Below are positions 16,278 to 25,400 of a DNA stretch of 64,000 nt, one piece after another. The first letter of the stretch is position 1; each line of letters opens with the position of its first letter. Under the pieces are notes generated by a model. It did no database searches and was not told the DNA's origin. It saw only the letters and a program-made list of their open reading frames with translations. The stretch is from Streptomyces sp. SID3343. GTDB taxonomy: Bacteria; Actinomycetota; Actinomycetes; Streptomycetales; Streptomycetaceae. The translations under genes and the position numbers were made by a program. Location of the stretch: NCBI RefSeq assembly GCF_009865215.1, contig NZ_WWJX01001556.1, forward strand, positions 1 through 64,000, written 5' to 3'.

Positions 16278-17564
16278 TCAGCGCTTGCGCGGTCGGGGTG
16301 CGGCGGTGCCCGTGGGTGTCGACGTCGCGGCGGCGGTGGTGGTGAGTGAGGTGGGTGAGGGCGCCATGCCTTGTGTGCGGGTGCGGCGGGTTGCGGTGGG
16401 CGTGGGGAGGTGAGGGCCTTCGTGGGCGGCGCCGACTTGGCGGGAGATGTCGAGGACGTTCCACCCACGCTCGTATGCGCCTTGATCGGCGAGGTGCCAG
16501 GCCAGCTCGTCGAGGCACTCTCGAACGCGCTGGACCGTGCCGTCGTGGTCCAGGAGCAGGTGGGTAAGGGTCGGGGTGTCGGTTCGGACGTCGTCGCGGA
16601 GGCGGTCGACGACGTCGGCGATGGCCGGTGCCATCCAGGGCCCCAGGTGCGAGTTCCGACCGGCCAGCAACCCGGGGTCGACGTGCACGGTGTGGCCGAT
16701 CGCGGTGAGCAGGCGGGTGGCCTGTGTGCACCGTTTCTGCACGAGCCATTCCGCGCTGTCGGGCGGGAGTTGGTGTCGGTCGGGGGCGAACGCGGACTCG
16801 GCGAAACCGGCTCGTTCCAGCAGTCGTGCCGCTGTGTGATCGGCCCCGTGGGCCACGACCAGTCCGTTGTCGTCGCGAAGTTCCACTTCGGGAAGTGCGG
16901 CGTTGGGGGCGCTTCGCGTCGTGGCGGGTGTGGTCTTCGCTGGCACGTGGAACCCGCGCAGGGCGTAGAGGAGGCGGGCGGTCTCGGTCGCGGCCGTGGT
17001 CATGCCGGCGGCACGGCGGATGCGCTCGGCTTCCTTGTGGTGGCCCCGGGGGAATTGGCGTTGCCTGAGGGTGTCGAGGGTGTCGTTGACGCGGGTGAGC
17101 AGGCCGTGGCCGGGGTCGAGGAGGCAGTGGGTGAGGCTGGCCACGTCGGCGGGCCCGGGAAGGGACTGGATGCCCTCGACCGTGGCGATCAGGGCTGCCG
17201 TCGACAGGTGAGGAAGCAGGTCGTTCTCGGGCTCGAACAGGTGGCCAGCGACGGTGACGGGGTAGTCGGCCGCGGCCACTGCGGCGACGGCGCGGGCGCA
17301 TTGGGCGAGGTCGTCGTGGGGGTCGCCGGAGGTCAGGGAGTATTCGCGGTCGAGTGGACCGGAGTTCGTGGTTTCGCCGAAGCCGGCGGCGAGGAGGACG
17401 TCCCGGGAGATCCCGATGCCTCCTTCGGCGATGGGTTCGCGGTCCGGGGCGCGGCGGCTGATCAGGACGGCCGGGTCGTAGGCGCTCTCGTAGTCGATGG
17501 GATGCCACTTGGTTTGGCGCAGGTGGGCGCTCGTGGGCCGGCCGTACAGGGGGTGATCGGTCAT
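16278..17564 (-). CDS. Protein with two AGF modules
   Basis: 428 residues. The first module is near residues 35-110 (RDVLLAAGFGETTNSGP ... VAAADYPVTVAGHLF). A second, better one is in the C-terminal half (TAARLLERAGFAESAFAP ... LLTAIGHTVHVDPGLL). Between and after them are helical stretches (DVASLTHCLLDPGHGLLTRV; QRVRECLDELAWHLADQ). No relaxase-like domain is apparent. The tail is Thr/Pro-rich and ends PRPRKR. ATG at 17564 follows GGAAGAG. Confidence 0.6.
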   Translation of the reverse strand: MTDHPLYGRPTSAHLRQTKWHPIDYESAYDPAVLISRRAPDREPIAEGGIGISRDVLLAAGFGETTNSGPLDREYSLTSGDPHDDLAQCARAVAAVAAADYPVTVAGHLFEPENDLLPHLSTAALIATVEGIQSLPGPADVASLTHCLLDPGHGLLTRVNDTLDTLRQRQFPRGHHKEAERIRRAAGMTTAATETARLLYALRGFHVPAKTTPATTRSAPNAALPEVELRDDNGLVVAHGADHTAARLLERAGFAESAFAPDRHQLPPDSAEWLVQKRCTQATRLLTAIGHTVHVDPGLLAGRNSHLGPWMAPAIADVVDRLRDDVRTDTPTLTHLLLDHDGTVQRVRECLDELAWHLADQGAYERGWNVLDISRQVGAAHEGPHLPTPTATRRTRTQGMAPSPTSLTTTAAATSTPTGTAAPRPRKR

Positions 17565-17587
17565 GAGGTCTCTTCCTGGGAGCGGGG

Positions 17588-18049
17588 CTATCGGCCGAGA
17601 GCGCGCGGCGGGATGGGTGCCTCCGTGGTCGCCGGCGTCGGCAGCGCCTGCGGGGTGAGGGTGCGGCCGAGGGCGGCGGCTTCGCGGGCGTTCCGCAGGA
17701 TCGCCGTGGACAGTTCCAGCCGGGTGTCGCCGTGGTGCTCCCGCAGCCAGGCGCTGGCCAACGCCAGCGTCGGGGCATGGTGGTGGCTCATCTCGAAGAG
17801 GCGTTCGCGCCGGTCGCTGTACATCGCGACGGCCAGGAACCGGCGGTCCGCGTGGGTAGCGAGCGAGTCGTAGGCGACCAGCACGTGCCCGGGCCGGTCC
17901 CGCCGGTCGCGCACGACCGCGGAGGCGACGAGGGTCAGGTGTGGCCACCGGTCGGCGACCAGGCTCGCGGAGTCCGCCGAGGACGGTTCGACGGGGATCC
18001 AGGTGTCGCTCCCGAGGACGTCCGCGCCCTCCCACGTCGGGGATCGCAT
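17588..18049 (-). CDS. Unknown small protein
   Basis: 153 residues: a beta-rich N-terminal part (LTLVASAVVRDRRDRPGHVL) and a helical middle (HAPTLALASAWLREHHGDTR). The tail ends PPRALGR. Its ATG overlaps the TGA of the upstream gene by one base (TGATG), so it is coupled to it. No family recognised. Confidence 0.55.
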   Translation of the reverse strand: MRSPTWEGADVLGSDTWIPVEPSSADSASLVADRWPHLTLVASAVVRDRRDRPGHVLVAYDSLATHADRRFLAVAMYSDRRERLFEMSHHHAPTLALASAWLREHHGDTRLELSTAILRNAREAAALGRTLTPQALPTPATTEAPIPPRALGR

Positions 18050-18594
18050 CAGAACGGGTTCTCGTGAGGACGGTCGGCGGTGGTGGCCGCGGCGACGAGT
18101 TCGGGCAGGTCCGTGGGGTCTGCGTCGCGCTGGTCGATCCACCAGCCGGCCCGGCCGATGGTGCGGGCGGCCTGCTCGATGTCCTGCCAGGCTTGTTCGT
18201 CGAGGTCGCCTTCGATGACGAGGCTCGTGTGGGCGGCGGTGACGAGCTGGTGGCGGCAGCGGGTCGCCCACTGGACGGCCTTGTCGGTGCCGGTCAGGGG
18301 CTGCATGTCGAACTGGTGGGCCCAGGTGTCGGCGGCCTCCTGCTCGGCGGCGCGGCGCCCGGCGATCCAGGTCGCGGTGTCGTCGGTGTCGGTGGTGCGG
18401 GCGGCCTGCCAACAGGCGGTGCAGTCGCGGGTGGCCAGCCACCGGGCGAATCCCGCGCGCTCGTCGGCGGCTTTGTGGGAGAGGTCCTTGTCGGCCTGGT
18501 GGCCGCAGACGTGGTCGATGGTCCAGTGGGTGGCCACCCCCGGGGAATTCCGTTTGGGCGTTACGTTCGAGGTCGGGCTGCTGGTCTGCGGCAT
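18049..18594 (-). CDS. Conserved actinobacterial Cys/His protein
   Basis: 181 residues. After a short variable start, residues ~21-65 read THWTIDHVCGHQADKDL ... GFARWLATRDCTACWQAA. This is a pattern I recognise from uncharacterised Streptomyces plasmid and chromosomal proteins; the CGH and CTAC pairs could hold a zinc ion. The remainder is helical (LDEQAWQDIEQAARTIGRAG). The function is not known in the family. Unlike many neighbours it ends ENPF rather than in arginines. Coupled to the next gene. Confidence 0.6.
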   Translation of the reverse strand: MPQTSSPTSNVTPKRNSPGVATHWTIDHVCGHQADKDLSHKAADERAGFARWLATRDCTACWQAARTTDTDDTATWIAGRRAAEQEAADTWAHQFDMQPLTGTDKAVQWATRCRHQLVTAAHTSLVIEGDLDEQAWQDIEQAARTIGRAGWWIDQRDADPTDLPELVAAATTADRPHENPF

Positions 18595-18741
18595 ATCGAG
18601 TGCCTTTCGTTGGCGGTTGGGGTGGTGGCTCGCGCCGTTGCGGAGGGTCGTGCATCAGATGCACGATTCATGCGGCGGACGGAGGTGGTCTGGAGAGTGC
18701 TTGGCGGTGGTCTCGGGGACGCTTCCGCCTTCTGCGACGTC

Positions 18742-20541
18742 TCAGCGTGTTCTGCGGATGGCGTCTGTGGCCGCCGTGGCGATGGCGACGGGAGCGCTGG
18801 AGGGCTGGGTCAGGTGCAGCAAGGTGGTCCCCGGCAAGTGGCGGGACTTTGCGGTGAGGGTGAGCTGGAGTACGGCGCAGCCGGCGGTCGTGAGCTGCTT
18901 GACGCGGGTGACGGCTTGAGCGGTTTCGTCGGGGGTATAGACGGCGTCGGTGACGATCACGAGGAGGCGGCCGGCGCCGGGGCGGCTGAGTTCGAGGCCG
19001 TGGTCGAGTGCGTCGATGGCGTCGCCGAGGTTGTGGCTGCGGCCGTTGGCTTTGACCGTCGTCACGCGCTCTGGTGCTCGGTGGGTGGGTCGGGTCAATG
19101 CGGTCAGGTGCGTGTCGTAGGCGATGGTGGCGGTAAGGGAGTCGGGGTCGGTGAGGGCTGCCGCGCGTGCCACGATCCAGGCAGCGGACGCGACGGGCGC
19201 GCAGGCGGCACTCATGGAGCCGGAGACGTCGACGGCGATACCCACACGCAGCGGTGGGGTGGGCGAGCTGCGGCGGCGGGTGTGGGTGAACGGCTGTGCG
19301 GTGGGGACCGACCCGGCCGCGCGCTGGGCGTCGCGGGCGAGGGCGGCGCGCATGTTGAGGCGGCCGGGCGGGGTGGGGCTGGTGGTCCGCTCCTCGGTCC
19401 GCTCGCGGTAGGCGGCGGCACGCAGGGCGCGGCTCAGGCGCGCGGCGGCACTCTGCTCGGTGGCGGTGGGCCTGCGGGTGCCGGTGACCGGGTTGCCGTG
19501 GGGCGCCGGTGTGCCGTCGGGGTTGACGGTGGTGCCGCCGGCGTTGAACACGCTCTTGGCGATGGTGGCGGCTTTGCGTCGCCGGCCGGCCCGCTGGGCG
19601 CGGTCCTGAGCCTGCGCCTTGGACCGCGCGGCCGTGGCGGTGGTCGCTGCGGCCTGTGCCGCGAGGTCGGCGGCGTCGGTGGCTGCCGTGCTGTCCATGA
19701 CGACCCCCACGGCGCCGGACAGCAGATCGGTGAGGTTCTCCGGCACGGGCAGGGCGAGGGCCGCGGTGTCCAGGGCGTCGCACCAGTCTTGAGCGTGGGC
19801 GAGCATGGTCGTGGCGTCGTGGTCGGCGCACCGGTGGGCTGCGGTCCAGATGCGGGCGAGTGTGGCCAGCAGGTTTGCGCCCAGCACCTTTTCGCACAGA
19901 TCGGCGACGGCCCGGGATTCGCCGGCGTCCAGGATGCCGACGTCACGGCGGCCGAGGACCAGGGCCGCCACGGCGGCGGCGTGCTCGATGCCCTGGAGGG
20001 TGGGCTGGGCGACGTCGGGCATGACCAGGGTTCGGGCACTGGTGCGCAGGTACGTGCGGTCCGTGGGACGCGTGCTCAGGTGTGCGCCTTCGACGCGGCT
20101 CTCCTCCAGCAGGAGCGCGGCCTCGACGACACGGGGGTTCGCTCCGGCCGGCGCCGTCCAGACGGAGTGGGCCGCGTGCGCGGCCTCGTGGACGAATACT
20201 CCCCAGGCGGCGGGATACCTCTCCTCGTCGCCCACGATCCGCGGATGGATCTCGTGGGGCTGGAGCGGGGCGAACAGCGTGGCGTCGAACTCGACCTCGC
20301 CCAGAGTGGGGAAGAACGCGGCCGGTGCGCCGCTGCGCGTGCCGGGGCGGCAGGTGACGAGGAGGTCTTGGCGGCCGGAGAGGGCGACCAGCCGATCGCC
20401 GAGTTCGGCTCCCACGCGCAGCCACGCGTCCGGGGAGGAACGGGGTTGCGCGGGCGGGGCGCCGTCGTCGTCCCATCGCGCGAGGTCGGCGTCGTCGTCC
20501 GGCGTGGTGGCCAGAGACTGGACGTGGTGGTGGGCGCTCAT
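18742..20541 (-). CDS. VWA-domain protein with HExxH-like motif (MoxR partner)
   Basis: 599 residues. An N-terminal region contains a zinc-metalloprotease-like motif VFVHEAAHAAHSV (HEAAH) with a downstream LLLEESRVEGAH. A central Ala/Arg-rich linker follows. The C-terminal von Willebrand A domain has the MIDAS motif IAVDVSGSMSAA and further metal positions near IVTDAVYTPDET. Its ATG overlaps the stop of the MoxR-type ATPase. MoxR/VWA pairs act as chaperone-like complexes that remodel or insert cofactors into other proteins. A HExxH-VWA combination is consistent with the metallopeptidase-like members of that class. It ends AIRRTR. Confidence 0.8.
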   Translation of the reverse strand: MSAHHHVQSLATTPDDDADLARWDDDGAPPAQPRSSPDAWLRVGAELGDRLVALSGRQDLLVTCRPGTRSGAPAAFFPTLGEVEFDATLFAPLQPHEIHPRIVGDEERYPAAWGVFVHEAAHAAHSVWTAPAGANPRVVEAALLLEESRVEGAHLSTRPTDRTYLRTSARTLVMPDVAQPTLQGIEHAAAVAALVLGRRDVGILDAGESRAVADLCEKVLGANLLATLARIWTAAHRCADHDATTMLAHAQDWCDALDTAALALPVPENLTDLLSGAVGVVMDSTAATDAADLAAQAAATTATAARSKAQAQDRAQRAGRRRKAATIAKSVFNAGGTTVNPDGTPAPHGNPVTGTRRPTATEQSAAARLSRALRAAAYRERTEERTTSPTPPGRLNMRAALARDAQRAAGSVPTAQPFTHTRRRSSPTPPLRVGIAVDVSGSMSAACAPVASAAWIVARAAALTDPDSLTATIAYDTHLTALTRPTHRAPERVTTVKANGRSHNLGDAIDALDHGLELSRPGAGRLLVIVTDAVYTPDETAQAVTRVKQLTTAGCAVLQLTLTAKSRHLPGTTLLHLTQPSSAPVAIATAATDAIRRTR

Positions 20542-21740
20542 CGCGAGTGGCCCCGGTGTGCGGTGCCGGTGCTGCCCGGGGGCTGCCGGACGGCCGAGGC
20601 GGGAAGCTGCTTGCCGAGGGTGAGCGGGGCGACCTCCCTGACGCCGGCAACCTTGACGACGGCAGCGGCGACGGCGTCGCGATCCTCCACAGGAGCGATG
20701 CCGACCAGGTTCGCGAGCGCGGCTTTGGTGCCGAGGACGGCCTCGGTCTTCTGATAGCTGAGCAGCTCTCGCAGTTGGGGGGCCCAGCCCAGCTCACCCA
20801 GTTCGACTTGGTGGGCGAGGTGTCGGGCGACCCGGACCACCCGGGCATCGATCCTCAAGGCCAGGGCGAGGTCGTAGTCCGTGCCGATCTGGATCTGCAC
20901 GCTGAACCGGCTCGCGAGTGCCTCCGTCAGAACGGCCCCGTGGACGCCGGGATTGTGGCCCGCCACCACGTAGAAGCCGGGCTCGGCCTTGACGGTCTCG
21001 CCCTTGTGGGCCTTGACCTGGATCTGTCGGCGCCCGTCCATCGCGGGATACAGCGCCGCCAGGACCTTGGGTGAGATCAAGGTGGCATCGTCGATCAGCA
21101 GGGCACGGCCCTCGGTCATCGCGGTGACCAGCGGACCGTACTGGAAGACGTAGCCTCCGCTGTCAGCCTGCGTGTACTCGCCGATCAAGTCGCCGACCGT
21201 GGTGTCGCCGTCACCGGCGACGGTGAGCAGGTCCGGGAACGCCGCCTCCACCAACGACGTCTTGCCGGTGCCCGGAGGACCGTAGAGCAGCAGCGGCACG
21301 TCGGCGTCGCGCAGGCGATTCAGAGCGTCGACGTCGGGCAGATCGGCCAGCTCCCGGGGGTGGTAGAGCTGGCCCCCCGCGCGGCGGATCGGGCCGGTCT
21401 GCCTGGGCGCTGCTGCGGGAATGGTCGTGCGGGCCGTGGCCGCCGGGGCGCGGGCAGGGTGGGTGCCCGGTGGGCTGATCACAGCGGTCTGCGCGGCTGC
21501 GGCGGTTTTCGCGTTCGCGCGGAGCTCCGGTTGTCCGGTTCCGCCTTGGTCGGCCTCGCCGCGTCGTACCAGGGTGAGGGCGGCGTTGCGGACGGCGCCG
21601 TGGGAGTGGCCCACCTGCCTGGCCATGTCCCCGATGGTGAACGTGTCCGTCGGCCGGTCGGCCAGCAGTCGGGCCACCTTGGCCCGGAGTTCGCCGCCCC
21701 TGGTGCGCGCTGGACCGGTAGGCGTTCCGGGTGTGGTCAA
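20538..21740 (-). CDS. MoxR-family AAA+ ATPase with N-terminal HTH
   Basis: 400 residues. Residues ~10-65 look like a winged-helix (FTIGDMARQVGHSHGAVRNA). The AAA+ domain has Walker A LLYGPPGTGKTSLVEA at about 152-166, Walker B RALLIDDATLI (DD rather than the usual DE), and the MoxR features GPLVTAMTEGRA and AEPGFYVVAGHNPG with sensor/arginine region ALASRFSVQI. MoxR/CbbQ-type ATPases work with VWA partners; the partner follows with an ATGA overlap. Start TTG at 21740, preceded by AAGGGG. Why a conjugative array should carry this pair is unclear. Ends RGHSR. Confidence 0.85.
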   Translation of the reverse strand: MTTPGTPTGPARTRGGELRAKVARLLADRPTDTFTIGDMARQVGHSHGAVRNAALTLVRRGEADQGGTGQPELRANAKTAAAAQTAVISPPGTHPARAPAATARTTIPAAAPRQTGPIRRAGGQLYHPRELADLPDVDALNRLRDADVPLLLYGPPGTGKTSLVEAAFPDLLTVAGDGDTTVGDLIGEYTQADSGGYVFQYGPLVTAMTEGRALLIDDATLISPKVLAALYPAMDGRRQIQVKAHKGETVKAEPGFYVVAGHNPGVHGAVLTEALASRFSVQIQIGTDYDLALALRIDARVVRVARHLAHQVELGELGWAPQLRELLSYQKTEAVLGTKAALANLVGIAPVEDRDAVAAAVVKVAGVREVAPLTLGKQLPASAVRQPPGSTGTAHRGHSR

Positions 21741-21752
21741 AACGAGGCCCCT

Positions 21753-22114
21753 TCATGCGGGTGCGGGCGGGGTTGGCGATGAGCTGGAGAGGCCGGCCGC
21801 TCTCGGAAGGATCACGGACTGTGTCGACATCGGCGACCGGGCCAACCGGGGCGTACCGTCGGCGCTCACCGGCCGACCGAGGGCTCGGTCCAGGTGCAGG
21901 GGATGGTGGGCGACGGGCAGCTCGCCGGCTGCCGAGCAGGCCCGTGCGTCCGCTTCGTACCGGGTTCCGTCGCTCGGCAGGCGCAGCCTGGCGTCTCGTC
22001 GAAGCCGGCTTGGAGCAGGATCCGCCGGGCGGCGGCGTTGTAGCCGGTGGTGGTGATCTCGCCGGTGATGGTGTGCCGGATCGTCATGAACGGCTCTGCT
22101 GGTGCTTCGTGCAA
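21753..22114 (-). pseudogene. Short AGF-module gene with frameshift
   Basis: TTG at 22114, 7 bases after GGAG, opens a frame reading MTIRHTITGEITTTGYNAAA then RRILLQAGFDETPG, a clear first half of the repeated module. The same frame then degenerates. From about 22003 the other frame gives LRLPSDGTRYEADAR ... LPVAHHPLHLDRALG, the expected second half, and runs to TGA at 21753 just before the MoxR start. A single missing base near 22003 (or two extra) explains it. It could be a real null mutation or a sequencing error. Confidence 0.55.
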
Positions 22115-22254
22115 GGCGGATCTCCTATCGGTGGTGGCGGGAAAGCTCCGGGGCGGGCCTCACCGCCCCGCAGTTACCTGACTCGCCTTTCCGCACGTTC
22201 TGGTAGCCGGGTGTACCAACAAGGACCATGGGGTCCTCGCGGGAGGTGGGGTGG

Positions 22255-22785
22255 TCAGCGCGTGGGGTGGGTCGGGTCCTGGGCTGGGGGGAGCCAGGGC
22301 GGAGGCAGCACCGGGCGGGGCGGGGCGGGCGTGTCCGGGGTCGGCGCGGGACGTGTGGCTGCGGCGCGAGCGCCCTCGGGTCCGGTGAGTGCGCGGACCG
22401 TCCGTGCCCGGTCGTCGATGCCGGCCCGCTTCGGGGCCTCGGTGGTCTCGCGGACGGGGCGGGGGTTCGTGGCACGTTTGGGGATGGCATCCCACGCCTG
22501 GAGATATTCACCGGCGCTGGTGATGAGCTGGGCGGCTCGCGTCAGTTCGACTCGGGCTACACGCAGGCGATCGCGTGCCTGCCCGCCCTGGGGGGCGTCG
22601 TAGGTGCCCTTCGCGGCGGTGGCCAGGAGCTTGTCCAGGGCCGCGAAGAGGGGACTGTCGTCGACTGCGGCGAACAGGATGTTCGCGACGTCATTGGGGT
22701 CGGCGGCGGAGAGAGCGGTGGTCAGCGCCTGGAGGTCCTCGACGCTCGCGGGCGGGGTACGCGGCTGCTCGTCAGGGGTGGGCAC
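22255..22785 (-). CDS. Unknown helical protein
   Basis: 176 residues. GTG at 22785 follows AGGAGG by 6 bases. N-terminal two thirds are helical (VEDLQALTTALSAADPNDV; RDRLRVARVELTRAAQLITS); the rest is a Pro-rich tail ending THPTR. No family recognised. Same strand and probably the same transcript as neighbours. Confidence 0.55.
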   Translation of the reverse strand: MPTPDEQPRTPPASVEDLQALTTALSAADPNDVANILFAAVDDSPLFAALDKLLATAAKGTYDAPQGGQARDRLRVARVELTRAAQLITSAGEYLQAWDAIPKRATNPRPVRETTEAPKRAGIDDRARTVRALTGPEGARAAATRPAPTPDTPAPPRPVLPPPWLPPAQDPTHPTR

Positions 22786-22842
22786 CAGCGGCCTCCTTTC
22801 GGGTGTGTGAGGGTGTGCGGGCGGCCGTCCGAGCGCCGCCGG

Positions 22843-23568
22843 TCATCGGCGCGTACGTGCTGGAGGGCTCGGCCGCGCGACCGTTTCGGCGGGGTTGGGG
22901 AGGGCGGTGGCCCGACTGGTGGCGGCGGAGGTCGTGCGCGCGGCGGTGGCTCGGAGGGCGTATGCCGCGAGGTGAAAGTCGGCGGTGGGCGCGGGTTTCG
23001 CTTTGGGGGGATTCCACTGCGCGAGGTGGTGTGCGGCGAGGTCCAGGTCCTGAATGGCGGCGGCCAGATGGGTCGCGGCGCTGTGCAGGGCCGAATCGAT
23101 GGAGTTCCGTTCGGGACCGGGATGGTCTTCGACGCGTTCGCGCAGAGTCAGGACGAGGAATTCGATCCCGCTCAGGGCCCCGTAGTCGTCGTCCAGGAGC
23201 GTCTCCACCAGCGCTGCCTGGGCATGGGGATGGGGGCGGAGCGAGACCTGGTGGGCGACGTGGGGGAGGCCGAGATTCGTGTCGAGCGGTTGTTGTACGT
23301 GGATGGGCAGATCGCGCAGTTCGCTGTCGACCAGGAGCAGGACGTGGCCCGCGCTCAGCGCGGCGACGGCAGTGGACGCAAGGTCGCGCTCCTCTTGGAA
23401 CGAGAGCCCCTCACGCAGGGAGAATGCGGATTCGTCGGGGGACCAACGGAATCCCGTGCCCATGAGCAACTTCGCGACACGATCGTCGCGTTGCTCGTCG
23501 AAGGAGCGGATGACGATGCTGCCACTCGCGGTGCTGCGATGCATGATCTGGTCGTATTCGATGCTCAT
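22843..23568 (-). CDS. AGF-module protein
   Basis: 241 residues with the module near the N-terminus: GSIVIRSFDEQRDDRVAKLL then MGTGFRWSPDESAFSL, followed by AVAALSAGHVLLLVDSEL. The middle is helical (GIEFLVLTLRERVEDH; SALHSAATHLAAAIQDLDL). Basic tail ending PPARTRR. ATG follows AAGGAG by 4 bases, a strong start. Confidence 0.6.
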   Translation of the reverse strand: MSIEYDQIMHRSTASGSIVIRSFDEQRDDRVAKLLMGTGFRWSPDESAFSLREGLSFQEERDLASTAVAALSAGHVLLLVDSELRDLPIHVQQPLDTNLGLPHVAHQVSLRPHPHAQAALVETLLDDDYGALSGIEFLVLTLRERVEDHPGPERNSIDSALHSAATHLAAAIQDLDLAAHHLAQWNPPKAKPAPTADFHLAAYALRATAARTTSAATSRATALPNPAETVARPSPPARTRR

Positions 23569-23655
23569 GGTCTCCTTTTGTTCCTGACTGTCGCGGGTCG
23601 GTGGTACTGCGGGTCGAACCGATGGCGGTGCCGCGGGGCCTGCCGCGGACCGAGC

Positions 23656-24984
23656 TCATCGCGAGCGGGCGTTGTCTGCCGGGGTACGCGCGGGCTGTGC
23701 CGCCGCAGGAGTCGTGGGAGTGGGCGCGACTGCGGCACCTGTCCGGGTGGTCGAGCGTGCGGCTGCCGCTCGTGCGGAGACCGGCGTGGTGAACGGTGTC
23801 GCGGCGGGCGTGTCCGCGAGGTGGTCGCTGACGTACAGCAGCGAGTGGCCGATGTTGCCCAGGCGACGGGACGAGGCGGCCAGTTCGGTCGACAGTTCGG
23901 CGCCGAGCTCACCCGGGAGTTCCGCGCAGCGCTGGGCGGCCGAGTCGACCAAGCGGTGGGCGTTGGCCAACGGCCCCGTTTGGGAGGTGAGTTGGTCCAG
24001 GGCGCGGGAGATGGTCGCTGCGTCGGCTCCCTTTCCCACGAAGGCGTCGAAGGCTTGCGGTTCGACTTCGACCGGGGGCGGCGATTGCTTCGTGGCGGGG
24101 GCTGGATCCGTGACGGCTTCGGCCGGCCGGCCGGAGCGCAGGCGGTCGCTGGCCGCGTCGAGGCTGGCACCGACCTGCTCCAGACGGGTTGCCGCGTCGG
24201 TCAGACGTTCCGCCAGCGAGGGCCCCAGAGTCGCCACGCGGGCCGCAGACCATGCCGCAGCGGCGCGCAGCAGCCGCCGCAGGGCATCGACGAGGGCCCG
24301 CGCGCCGGTCGGCCCGTCGAGGACTTCGGCCACGTCGACCGCCCTGTCCTTTTTCTCGCCCTGCCACGGCTTGTCGGCGTCGAGAACCGCGGAGCGATTC
24401 GGTTCGGGCTTGGGATCGGTGAGCGTGCCGGGCAGGATGTGAACGGTGGATCCCGTGGCGCGCAGAACCTGCGTCGCGGCGCGAACACTCTCGCTGGCGG
24501 CGACTGGGTCCGTACCGGCTGGCAGCGTGTACACGTCGAGATCCTTGGCGCGGCGGAATCCCGCGACCCCCAGCACCATCGCCGCGTTGGGGTGGTTGTC
24601 GGTGAAGGCGGCGGTGATGCCGTCGGTGGGGTGCATCCCGAAAGCGACATCCGCGCCGTGGGCGGTGGTTGGGACTTTGGCCAGTCGAGGAGCCTGGGCC
24701 GGGGCGGCGGCGCGCAGGGTTCCCGGTTCGGGTTCGAAGGCCACGTCGGCCGCCACGTCGAGTTTCGCCGCGCGCAGGATCGCGACGGCCTGGGCGGCGC
24801 GGTCGGCTTCGGGCTGGTTGCCGGCGGTGAGGGCGTACAGTCCCCGCTCCGCGGTCCGTTCGAAGCCGAGGGCGTTGAGAAGGTGGGCTGCGGCCGGTCG
24901 CTTGCTGTGATTGGCGGCGACGATGCCGACGCCGTCGCGGCGGCCGATGACGATGTCGGGATCGGCGACTTCGGTGGGTGCCAT
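23656..24984 (-). CDS. Protein with two AGF modules and helical bundle
   Basis: 442 residues. Module 1 spans residues ~13-80 (AAAHLLNALGFERTAERGLY ... ILRAAKLDVAADVAF) and module 2 ~112-185 (AAMVLGVAGFRRAKDLDVY ... VLRATGSTVHILPGTL). The second half is a long helical, coiled-coil-like region (LVDALRRLLRAAAAWSAARV; LSTELAASSRRLGNIGHSLL) reminiscent of antigen-like or methyl-accepting helical bundles. Ends DNARSR. ATG follows GAGGAA by 7 bases. Confidence 0.6.
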   Translation of the reverse strand: MAPTEVADPDIVIGRRDGVGIVAANHSKRPAAAHLLNALGFERTAERGLYALTAGNQPEADRAAQAVAILRAAKLDVAADVAFEPEPGTLRAAAPAQAPRLAKVPTTAHGADVAFGMHPTDGITAAFTDNHPNAAMVLGVAGFRRAKDLDVYTLPAGTDPVAASESVRAATQVLRATGSTVHILPGTLTDPKPEPNRSAVLDADKPWQGEKKDRAVDVAEVLDGPTGARALVDALRRLLRAAAAWSAARVATLGPSLAERLTDAATRLEQVGASLDAASDRLRSGRPAEAVTDPAPATKQSPPPVEVEPQAFDAFVGKGADAATISRALDQLTSQTGPLANAHRLVDSAAQRCAELPGELGAELSTELAASSRRLGNIGHSLLYVSDHLADTPAATPFTTPVSARAAAARSTTRTGAAVAPTPTTPAAAQPARTPADNARSR

Positions 24985-24998
24985 GGGCGTTCCTCGGG

Positions 24999-25379
24999 TC
25001 AGCGCCGCGGGGCGTGCGCGGTCGACGTCACGGGATCGGTGGTGAATCGCCTCGGTGGCTGGGAGGCGGCTACGGGGACGGTGTCCGTCGGGGCCGCCGT
25101 TGCGGCTGCTGTGAAGCGCGGTTCGGGAGTCGGCGGCAGGTCGGAGCGGACGGGGATGCCGGCTTCGCGGAGGACCGTGACCACGTTGTGGGCGTGTCGC
25201 AGGTCGAGAACGTCTTCGTCGGCGTAGTCCAGGACGTGCGTGCCGACTCCCCGGGCGTCGAAGCCGGCGATGTCGAGGAGGCGAGCGGCCAGGGGCGGGG
25301 CGTTGTCGGTGGTCAGGGCGACGATGCCGAATTGCGGATGCAGGCCGACTGAGACTTCCGGCTGGGGAGTGGGTGCCAT
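24999..25379 (-). CDS. Minimal AGF-module protein
   Basis: 126 residues, little more than one module: GIVALTTDNAPPLAARLLDI then AGFDARGVGTHVLDY ... VVTVLREAGIPVRSDL. A Thr/Ala/Pro tail follows, ending TAHAPRR. It defines the module as an independent unit. ATG follows AAGGAACG. Confidence 0.6.
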   Translation of the reverse strand: MAPTPQPEVSVGLHPQFGIVALTTDNAPPLAARLLDIAGFDARGVGTHVLDYADEDVLDLRHAHNVVTVLREAGIPVRSDLPPTPEPRFTAAATAAPTDTVPVAASQPPRRFTTDPVTSTAHAPRR

Positions 25380-25400
25380 GGGGTTCGTTCCTTCGAGGGG

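Noticed and set aside
18742-20541. Active zinc protease
   Set aside because: HEAAH is present, but there is no clear third ligand and such motifs occur in non-peptidase VWA partners; kept as HExxH-like only.
22228-25227. Open plus-strand frame of almost 1000 codons
   Set aside because: Gly/Arg/Val-rich shadow of the minus-strand genes at 22255-24984, which have ribosome sites and the repeated module.
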